From Rhodospirillaceae bacterium CCH5-H10 (GTDB taxonomy: Bacteria > Pseudomonadota > Alphaproteobacteria > Reyranellales > Reyranellaceae), in contig LSKJ01000044.1 of the NCBI GenBank assembly GCA_001557035.1, positions 1 through 28,716 on the forward strand: a DNA stretch of 28,716 nt, in the 5' to 3' direction. Positions 23,077 to 28,716 of this stretch are shown here, piece after piece (the stretch's first letter is position 1; each line of letters opens with the position of its first letter). A model generated the notes under the pieces. The model searched no databases. It was not told the DNA's origin and saw nothing but the letters and a program-made list of their open reading frames with translations. A program made the position numbers and the translations under genes.

Positions 23077-24723
23077 GAGTTCGTAACGGCGGATCAGCCG
23101 GTACAGGAGCGCGATCGGGACCAGCGTGACCACGATCAAGGTCGAGGCCGCCGCCGTGGCGATGCCGCCGCCGCCCCCTTCGAGGGCCTGGAACATCACC
23201 ACCGTGAGCGTCCGCCACTGGCCGCTGTAGAGCACGACCGTGGCGCTGAGTTCGGAAGCGATCGTCACCCAGGTCAGGACGAAGCCGCTCATGATGCCGC
23301 CCAGCATCAGGGGCACCAGGATGCGCCCGAAGGTCTGCAGCGGCGACCGACCGAGGCTGATCGAGGCTTCCTCCAGCGACGGATCGATCTGGTGCAGGAT
23401 GCCGCTCGACGAGCGCACCGCGAACGGGATCTTTCGCACCGTGTAGGCCAGCACCATGATGAACGGCCCCCCGGTCAGGATCAGCCAGCCACTGTTGAAC
23501 GAGACCACGAAGCCGATCGCCAGCACCGTGCCGGCGACGGCAAACGGAAGTGTGGCGATGACGTCCAGGACCGCCGCCAGACCGGAACGCAGCCGCGTCA
23601 CCACGTAGGCGATCGGCACGCCGATCAGGGTGACGCCGATGGCCGCCAGGGTGGCGAACATCAGCGTGTTCAGCAGCGGCCGCGTCGAGCGCTCGAACAG
23701 GGCCGCGAAATTGGCGGTGCTGAAGTTGGGATGGAGGACCGGTCCGCGGAACTCCATGAAGGACAGCACGACGATGGCGAAGAACGGCACCAGCGCCAGC
23801 AGCACGACCGCCCAGCAATAGACGGTCGCGGCAATCCGCAGGCCGAGCCCGACTTTCAGGATCGGCGGTGCGGACCGCGCGCCGGTGGCGAAGCGGCGAT
23901 TGGCCAGGAAACGGCGCTGGATCAGCAGAACCAGCGAGGTCATCAGGATCAGCAGCACGCCCAGCACGCCGGCCGAAGAGGGATTGGGCGCGGTCTCGCC
24001 GACGAACAGCTTGAAGGCCTCGACCGCGAAGATCGGCATGTCCTCGGCCAGCACGAACGGCACGCCGAAATTCTCCAGCGTCTCGATGAAGACCAGCAGG
24101 CCGCCCGCCAGGATCGACGGCACGACGATGGGCAGGGTCACCGTCCACAGCGTGCGCCGCGGCGAGGAGCCGAGGCTTTGCGCGGCCTCCTCGATCGAGA
24201 CATCGACCGCCTTGAAGCCCGCCATCGTCGGCAGCAGCACATAGGGATAGAGGGTCAGCGTGTAGACCAGCACGATGCCGCCTGCGCCGTAGATCGAGCC
24301 GAAGCCGATGCCCCAGGAGTTGAGCCATTGCGTCACGACGCCGGCGCGGCCCAGCAGCAGGACGATGGCGTAGGCGCTGACGAAGGACGGCAGGACCAGC
24401 GGCATGGCGGCGAGCGCGATGATCGCGGCCTTGCCCGGCACCGGCAGGCGCGCCAGCGCGAAGGCGAACGGCACCGAAATCACGATGGTGGTGATCGTGG
24501 CGGCGACGCCGATCATCAGCGTGTTGGCGACGGCGCCGCGATAGAAGGGCCGGCCCAGGATCTTGACGTAGTTGGCGAAGGTGAATTTCTCGCCGTCGCC
24601 GTCCAGCACGCTGGCGCCAAACACATTGAACAGCGGGTAGAGCAGGAACAGGCCCAGGAACAGAAAGCCCAGGGCCGCGATGGCCAGGGGCAGGCGTTGC
24701 TGGTGCGGAATCGAAAGCGTCAC
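23068..24723 (-). CDS. ABC transporter permease, fused two-domain AfuB/FutB/FbpB type
   Basis: This 551-residue inner-membrane protein joins two BPD_transp_1 halves. The first EAA-type loop lies at about 178-200 (IEEAAQSLGSSPRRTLW) and the second at about 450-470 (LEEASISLGRSPLQTFGRI), each contacting one ATPase subunit. About twelve hydrophobic segments are visible, starting at about 12-36. This fused layout is usual for iron(III), sugar-phosphate and phosphonate-type importers. The start is GTG 24723, overlapping the ATPase stop as GTGA. It is the last gene of the minus-strand operon; the substrate is set by the binding protein, not by this gene. Confidence 0.92.
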   Translation of the reverse strand: MTLSIPHQQRLPLAIAALGFLFLGLFLLYPLFNVFGASVLDGDGEKFTFANYVKILGRPFYRGAVANTLMIGVAATITTIVISVPFAFALARLPVPGKAAIIALAAMPLVLPSFVSAYAIVLLLGRAGVVTQWLNSWGIGFGSIYGAGGIVLVYTLTLYPYVLLPTMAGFKAVDVSIEEAAQSLGSSPRRTLWTVTLPIVVPSILAGGLLVFIETLENFGVPFVLAEDMPIFAVEAFKLFVGETAPNPSSAGVLGVLLILMTSLVLLIQRRFLANRRFATGARSAPPILKVGLGLRIAATVYCWAVVLLALVPFFAIVVLSFMEFRGPVLHPNFSTANFAALFERSTRPLLNTLMFATLAAIGVTLIGVPIAYVVTRLRSGLAAVLDVIATLPFAVAGTVLAIGFVVSFNSGWLILTGGPFIMVLAYTVRKIPFAVRSSSGILHQIDPSLEEASISLGRSPLQTFGRILVPLMLGGIMSGFVLTWVTIASELSATVVLYSGQWRTLTVVMFQALEGGGGGIATAAASTLIVVTLVPIALLYRLIRRYELAA

Positions 24724-25712
24724 GGCAGCACGGTCACTCGTGCCGGGTCATAAGCGAGCGTCACCTGTGCGCCCGCAGCCAGCGTGCGATGCGGCTCGTC
24801 GAGCGACGCGACCCGGATCAGGACCCCGTCGGCCAGACGCACGTCGAAGCGCGTGATCGGCCCCAGGATTTCGACATGCGTCACGGCGCCCGAAAGCCGC
24901 GGCCAGCCGGAAGGCGCCTCCGCGTCGAGGCGCAGCGCCTCGGGTCGCAGCGAGACCATGCCTGTGCCGGCAAGGCTCAGCACTTTCGGTTCCAGCAGAT
25001 TGGTCGTGCCCATGAATTCCGCCGCGAAGCGCGACGCGGGCTGACGATAGATCTCGGCCGGGGCGCCGACCTGCTCGAGCCTGCCGCTCTGCATCAGGGC
25101 AATCCGGTCCGAAACCGACATCGCCTCCTCCTGGTCGTGTGTCACGTAGATCGAGGTGATGCCCAGCGACTTCTGCAGCTCGCGGATTTCGGCGCGCATG
25201 CTGACCCGCAGACGCGCGTCGAGATTGCTGAGGGGCTCGTCGAACAGCAGGACCTGCGGCCGGATCACCAGCGCGCGGGCAATCGCCACGCGCTGGAGCT
25301 GGCCACCCGAAAGCTGGTGCGGCCAGCGCTCGCCGTAGCCGCCGAGCTGGACCAGCGACAGGGCTTCCTCGACGCGGCGCGCTACGTCCGCCGACGGCAC
25401 CTTGCGTGCCTTCAGCCCATAGGCGACGTTGCCTGCCACGGTGAGGTTGGGGAACACGGCATAGTTCTGGAACACCATGCCGATGTCGCGCGTGTGCGCG
25501 GGCAGCGTGTCGATCCGCTTCGTGCCGAACCGGATCTGTCCGGCATTGAGCTCGCTGAAGCCGGCGATCATGCGCAACAAGGTGGTCTTGCCGCAGCCTG
25601 AGGGCCCCAGCAGGGTGAAGAACTCACCCTCGCCGACGGTGAGGTTGACCTCGTCGACCGCGCGCACCGTCCCGAAGATCCGGGTTACGCCTTCAATGAC
25701 AATGCCGGTCAC
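24720..25712 (-). CDS. ABC transporter ATP-binding protein (AfuC/FutC/PotA-like)
   Basis: This 330-residue ATPase has Walker A GPSGCGKT (36-43), Q-loop in VFQNYAVFP (80-88), signature LSGGQ (134-138), Walker B LLFDEP (155-160) and switch His192 in VTHDQEEAM. The C-terminal 100 residues form a TOBE-type regulatory region with VSLRPEALRL. The start is GTG 25712, 2 bp after the binding-protein stop; an upstream open frame to 26267 is a shadow of the binding-protein gene. It overlaps the permease by GTGA, so these genes are translated together. Substrate class follows the neighbouring binding protein. Confidence 0.93.
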   Translation of the reverse strand: MTGIVIEGVTRIFGTVRAVDEVNLTVGEGEFFTLLGPSGCGKTTLLRMIAGFSELNAGQIRFGTKRIDTLPAHTRDIGMVFQNYAVFPNLTVAGNVAYGLKARKVPSADVARRVEEALSLVQLGGYGERWPHQLSGGQLQRVAIARALVIRPQVLLFDEPLSNLDARLRVSMRAEIRELQKSLGITSIYVTHDQEEAMSVSDRIALMQSGRLEQVGAPAEIYRQPASRFAAEFMGTTNLLEPKVLSLAGTGMVSLRPEALRLDAEAPSGWPRLSGAVTHVEILGPITRFDVRLADGVLIRVASLDEPHRTLAAGAQVTLAYDPARVTVLP

Positions 25713-25714
25713 GC

Positions 25715-26728
25715 TCAGCGGGACTCCTGCAGCAGGTCCTTGATCTTCTCGAGCGTCTCCTTGCGCTTCTCCGTCCAGGCATCCTCGTTGTAGCTCAGCA
25801 TCTTGAGGTTGCCGATCGGCGGCAGGCCCCCCGGCAGGGTCGCGAGGTCGAGGTCGGTGCGTGTCGGCCGCCGGAACGTGGCCTTGAGGATCATCTCGCG
25901 CACATCCTTGCGGTTCACGAAATCGACGAAGGCCTTCGCCTCTTCCGGATCGGGGCCGTTCTTGATGATAGCGACGCCTTCCATGGTGGCGAGCGTGCCG
26001 TCGGCCGGATAGATCGTCTTGACCGGCGCGCCGCCCGCGGCCCACATCGGGCCCGCATATTCCAGCGAGATGCCCAGCGGATACTCGCCGTTGCCGACGC
26101 CCTGGAAGACCAGCGACGAACGGTTCAGCACCTTCAGGTTCCTGAACAGCTGGCCGACCTTCTTCCAGCCTGCATCGCCGCCGCCCCACAGGTCGACCAG
26201 CATGGTGACCGTCGTGTAGGCCGAGCCCGAGTTGGCCGGATCGGTGAAGGCGATCTTGCCCTTCCACTTCGGGTCGAGCAGGTCGTTCCAGCCCTTCGGC
26301 CCCTGGTCGGTCGGCAGAATCTTGGTGTTCTGCAGGATCACCAGCAGGTGGAGGTTGTTGCCGACCCAGAGATCGGTGGGATCGCGATACTCGACCGGGA
26401 TCGCATCCTTGTTCTTCGAGGCGTAGGACGCGAACAGCGACTTGTTGGTCTGCAGCAGGGAGCGGCTGATGCCCCAGACGATATCGCCCAGCGGACGCTC
26501 CTTCTCGGCCTGCAGGCGGCGGATCACCACGCCGGAGCCCGCGACCACCGGCTCGACGGCAATGCCGGTTTCCTTTGTGAAGGCCGCGAACACGAGATCG
26601 TTCAGCGTGCTTTCGTTGGACGTATAGATCACGACCTTCTTCTGCTGCGCCTGGGCCGCCACCGGCAGCAGCGCCGCCGCCGCGACTGCCAATCCCAATG
26701 CTGCAACGCAGCGTCTCGTCGGTGCCAT
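25715..26728 (-). CDS. ABC transporter solute-binding protein (AfuA/FutA/FbpA-like fold)
   Basis: This 337-residue exported protein has a signal peptide (MAPTRRCVAALGLAVAAAAL, cut near AQA at 26-28) and a periplasmic-binding type 2 fold of the Fe3+/sugar-phosphate/phosphonate group: VVIYTSNESTLNDLVFAAF, FTKETGIAVEPVVAGSGV, GDIVWGISRSLLQ, and ANSGSAYTTVTML. The adjacent tyrosine pair that holds Fe3+ in FbpA is not seen in the corresponding C-terminal-domain region, which reads SLEYAGPMWAAGG. Iron is therefore doubtful; an organophosphate such as in AfuA or 2-aminoethylphosphonate-type binders is an alternative. It is first in the operon, with its ATG 63 bp from a divergent gene. Confidence 0.87.
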   Translation of the reverse strand: MAPTRRCVAALGLAVAAAALLPVAAQAQQKKVVIYTSNESTLNDLVFAAFTKETGIAVEPVVAGSGVVIRRLQAEKERPLGDIVWGISRSLLQTNKSLFASYASKNKDAIPVEYRDPTDLWVGNNLHLLVILQNTKILPTDQGPKGWNDLLDPKWKGKIAFTDPANSGSAYTTVTMLVDLWGGGDAGWKKVGQLFRNLKVLNRSSLVFQGVGNGEYPLGISLEYAGPMWAAGGAPVKTIYPADGTLATMEGVAIIKNGPDPEEAKAFVDFVNRKDVREMILKATFRRPTRTDLDLATLPGGLPPIGNLKMLSYNEDAWTEKRKETLEKIKDLLQESR

Positions 26729-26791
26729 CCAGCCCTCCCCAATAACGTCCGGGCTTTATATAGTCCGGGACAGGAAGAGGAAACGAAGACG
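26729..26791. promoter_or_regulatory. Divergent promoter region with 7-bp direct repeats
   Basis: Between the ABC importer and the LLM gene, GTCCGGG occurs at 26747-26753 and 26763-26769, 16 bp apart, flanking the AT-rich CTTTATATA. The central part reads as a -10-like TATAGT (26759-26764) on the plus strand and TATAAA on the minus strand. Direct repeats around a shared promoter may bind a regulator of both units. AGGAAGAGG before 26792 is the LLM ribosome site. Confidence 0.45.
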
Positions 26792-27871
26792 ATGGCTGAC
26801 ATTGCGTTCGGGTTTCAGGCCGCGCCGGCCAGCGACGTCCACAAGTCGGACCAGGCGCTCTATCGCGAGGTGATGGACGACTGCGCGCTCGGCCAGAAGC
26901 TCGGCTTCGACGCCGCCTGGCTGCTGGAGCATCATTTCAGCGACTATTATCCGACGCCGAGCCCGCTCCTGTTCATGGCGCACATCGCGGCCGCCTTCCC
27001 CGACCTGTCGCTCGGCACCTCGGTTCTCGTGCTGCCCTGGTATCATCCGCTGCGGCTGGCGGAAGAGATCGCCATGCTGAACAGCATGACCAACGGCACG
27101 CTGCATCTCGGCATCGGCCGCGGCACCGCCAAGATGGAATACGACGCCTACAACATCGACATGAACGAGGCGCGCGCCCGATTCGCGGAATGCTACCGCA
27201 TCGTCGAGAAGGGCCTTACGGGCGAGCCCTTCACGCATGACGGTCCGTTCTGGAAGATCGAGAAGCCGATCAAGCTGCGGCCCGATCCCACGACCAAGAA
27301 GGTCAACTTCTATGGCGCTATCGGCAGCCCGGCCAGCGCCGAGGTGATGGGCGATCTCGGCGTCGCACCGATCTGCCTGTCGACCTTTCCCGACAAGCTG
27401 CTGTCCAAGATCCTCGAACGCTGGCGCGCGCGGGCGGGTACGGCATCGAACGATGCGATCCTGCCGATCTCGGTGAAGATGTTCATCGCCGACACCGACG
27501 AGGAAGCGCGCGATCTCGGTCGCCGGTTCTACCCACCCTACTTCGACCTGCAGTGCACGCACTACGAGTCCGACGCCAACCCCTGGGCCGACATCCCCGA
27601 GTACCAGGATTTCAGCCGCATGTTCGCCAACCTGCGCAAACTCACCGATCCTTCGGAACTCGGTCCGTTCATGGATTCCAACCTCGTCGGCAGTCCCGAG
27701 ACGATCTGCCGGCGTATCGACCAGCTCGCCGCGCTCGGCTTCAACTACTTCATGGTGTCGTCGGCGACGCCCGGCACGCCGCTGGCGCTGCGCCAGCGCA
27801 TGATGACCCGGTTCGCCCGGGAGGTCTGCCCCCGCTATTCGAGCGCCATGCGGGCCGCGCACGCCGCCTGA
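26792..27871 (+). CDS. LLM class flavin-dependent oxidoreductase (luciferase-like monooxygenase)
   Basis: This 359-residue TIM-barrel flavoprotein has the luciferase-like layout: GFDAAWLLEHHFSDYYPTPS (38-57), then LSLGTSVLVLPWYHPLRLAEEIAMLNSM-type segments (the LAEEIAMLNSMTNG part is diagnostic), GRGTAKMEYDAYNID, and a late LVGSPETICRRIDQLAALG. The EHH and the Y-x-P-x-P stretch fit the alkanal monooxygenase/limonene-type subgroup; it likely uses reduced FMN with O2 or with an F420-like flavin. The ATG at 26792 follows AGGAAGAGG. It is divergent from the ABC importer and seems to be a single-gene unit. Substrate is not readable. Confidence 0.9.
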   Translation: MADIAFGFQAAPASDVHKSDQALYREVMDDCALGQKLGFDAAWLLEHHFSDYYPTPSPLLFMAHIAAAFPDLSLGTSVLVLPWYHPLRLAEEIAMLNSMTNGTLHLGIGRGTAKMEYDAYNIDMNEARARFAECYRIVEKGLTGEPFTHDGPFWKIEKPIKLRPDPTTKKVNFYGAIGSPASAEVMGDLGVAPICLSTFPDKLLSKILERWRARAGTASNDAILPISVKMFIADTDEEARDLGRRFYPPYFDLQCTHYESDANPWADIPEYQDFSRMFANLRKLTDPSELGPFMDSNLVGSPETICRRIDQLAALGFNYFMVSSATPGTPLALRQRMMTRFAREVCPRYSSAMRAAHAA

Positions 27872-27978
27872 ACCGGCGGGATTTGTATTGCTTGTATCCC
27901 GAGAGGCGCTCTCGTCTTCCCGAGCCACCTGCGCCAGTCCTAGTGTGCAGGAATGAATGTTTCGTCCGGGCCAACGGC

Positions 27979-27995
27979 CTGTCAGCCTGTGACAG
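27979..27995. promoter_or_regulatory. Small inverted repeat upstream of the family 5 binding protein
   Basis: CTGTCA (27979-27984) and TGACAG (27990-27995) are perfectly inverted with 5 bp between them, 43 bp before the ATG at 28039. It may be an operator half-site pair or a chance occurrence. The 167-bp gap 27872-28038 contains no gene; CGGGAT/ATCCCG at 27877-27901 is a second weak inverted repeat near the LLM stop. Confidence 0.3.
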
Positions 27996-28038
27996 TGCTG
28001 TGGCCGGCGAATCCGGCGTCGCGTGAAGGCTTTTGAAG

Positions 28039-28716
28039 ATGCGTACGAGGCTGCTCATCGGTTGCGTGGCCCTGCTGCTGGGCTGGTGCGATGTCGCGCT
28101 CGCCCAGCGGAGTGGTGGCGTGCTGCGCATCTTCCATCGCGACAATCCGGCCAGCGCGTCGATCCTCGAGGAGACCAACGCCTCGACCGTCGTGGCCTTC
28201 ATGCCGGTCTTCAACAACCTCGTGGTGTTCGATCCGGCTGTCGCGCAGAACAGCGAAGACACGATCATCCCGGACCTCGCCGAATCCTGGACCTGGAACG
28301 ACGACAAGACGGAATTGTCGTTCAAGTTGCGTCGAGGCGTGAAGTGGCACGACGGGATGCCGTTCACGTCGAGCGACGTGGAATGCACCTTCAACCTCCT
28401 GACCAACCGGGCGCGTAACCGGCTGCGCACCAATCCGCGCGGCTCATGGTTCGGCAACGTCAACTTCGTGCGCGCACCGACCGACTTCGACGTCACGATC
28501 CATCTCAACCGGCCGCAGCCCTCCCTTCTCGCCATGCTGGCCTCGGGCTTCATCCCCATCTATCCCTGCCACGTGCCGCTGGCGCAGATGCGTGTGAAGC
28601 CGGTCGGCACCGGCCCCTTCAAGCTCGACGCGTTCAACCAGTTCGACCGCATCCGCCTCGCGCGCAATCCCGACTACTGGAAGAACGGCCGTCCCTATCT
28701 GGACGGCATCGAGTTC
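28039..28716 (+). CDS. Peptide/nickel-type ABC transporter solute-binding protein, family 5 (5' part)
   Basis: The first 226 codons are present and the frame is still open at the window end. A signal peptide (MRTRLLIGCVALLLGWCDVA, cut after ALA) leads into a family 5 extracellular binding protein: VFNNLVVFDP, IIPDLAESWTW, LSFKLRRGVKWHDGMPFTSS with the DVECTFN segment, VGTGPFKLD and the NPDYWKNGRPYLDGIEF consensus. The call is firm although about half of the usual 500-540 residues is missing. It starts 167 bp after the LLM gene, so it probably opens a new ABC operon to the right. It is not close to the DppF-type genes at the left end, so the pair should not be assumed to work together. Confidence 0.9.
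   Translation, partial: MRTRLLIGCVALLLGWCDVALAQRSGGVLRIFHRDNPASASILEETNASTVVAFMPVFNNLVVFDPAVAQNSEDTIIPDLAESWTWNDDKTELSFKLRRGVKWHDGMPFTSSDVECTFNLLTNRARNRLRTNPRGSWFGNVNFVRAPTDFDVTIHLNRPQPSLLAMLASGFIPIYPCHVPLAQMRVKPVGTGPFKLDAFNQFDRIRLARNPDYWKNGRPYLDGIEF

Noticed and set aside
23026..24753. A 575-codon plus-strand frame opposite the ABC permease
   Set aside because: It is a His/Asp/Gln/Arg-rich antisense shadow of a well-supported transmembrane protein gene.
27877..27901. Terminator after the LLM gene
   Set aside because: The 6-bp inverted repeat has a 13-nt loop and no following T-run, so it is not supported as a terminator.
1..28716. tRNA, rRNA, insertion sequence, phage or toxin-antitoxin genes
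   Set aside because: I looked for clover-leaf arms, rRNA-like stretches, transposase or integrase motifs and small paired genes and saw none that I could support.

Overview
This window is G+C-rich, densely coded chromosomal DNA from a Gram-negative bacterium, most likely an alphaproteobacterium. The grounds are periplasmic binding proteins, an outer-membrane MipA/OmpV protein, an AsmA protein, many ATGA-coupled operons, and dispersed palindromes of the 'CATCCTGAG...CGAAGGATG' type that I associate with soil Alphaproteobacteria such as Bradyrhizobium or Reyranella relatives. The genus is an inference. I saw no rRNA, tRNA, CRISPR array, transposase or phage gene.

Layout. (1) 1-2898: the 3' part of an oligopeptide/dipeptide-type ABC transporter operon (end of one ATPase, a second ATPase, two permeases), with all junctions overlapping or within 2 bp. 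Its binding protein is not in the window. (2) 2917-4748: a palindromic repeat pair, then on the minus strand an enolase-superfamily (mandelate racemase group) gene coupled to a YdeI/OmdA-type gene whose 3' end lies inside the repeat. (3) 4809-13397: a long plus-strand series of a medium-chain reductase, a class III CoA-transferase, a PRISE-like short-chain reductase, a complete TRAP transporter in the order small permease, large permease, binding protein, a HutD-like protein, a ketopantoate-reductase-like protein and an orphan ModA-like binding protein. Two probable enone reductases, a CoA-transferase and a carboxylate-type TRAP importer fit uptake, CoA activation and reduction of an unsaturated organic acid, but the substrate cannot be read from the sequence.

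(4) 13398-19417: single genes and pairs. These are a second repeat pair, a thioredoxin-fold protein, a minus-strand cupin/aminotransferase pair, a HAD phosphatase, a MipA-like outer-membrane protein, a minus-strand SDR/secreted Clp-fold pair, and a FrnE-type DsbA-family protein. (5) 19425-22970: a third repeat pair and a long AsmA-family gene. (6) 23068-26728: a minus-strand three-gene ABC importer (binding protein, ATPase, fused permease) of the AfuABC/FutABC type. (7) 26792-28716: a luciferase-like flavin monooxygenase and the start of a family 5 peptide/nickel-type binding protein that runs off the window.

The most notable observations are three inverted repeat pairs with conserved ends but different, still-pairing internal hairpins; one of these supplying the last codons and stop of the ydeI-like gene; a perfect hairpin plus a 23-codon leader reading frame ending in an ATGA overlap in front of the TRAP operon; a mandelate racemase-type enzyme with Ser in place of the Asp of the His-Asp dyad; and an SDR with Phe in place of the catalytic Tyr. 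Nothing I could see amounts to a clearly new defence or mobile system.
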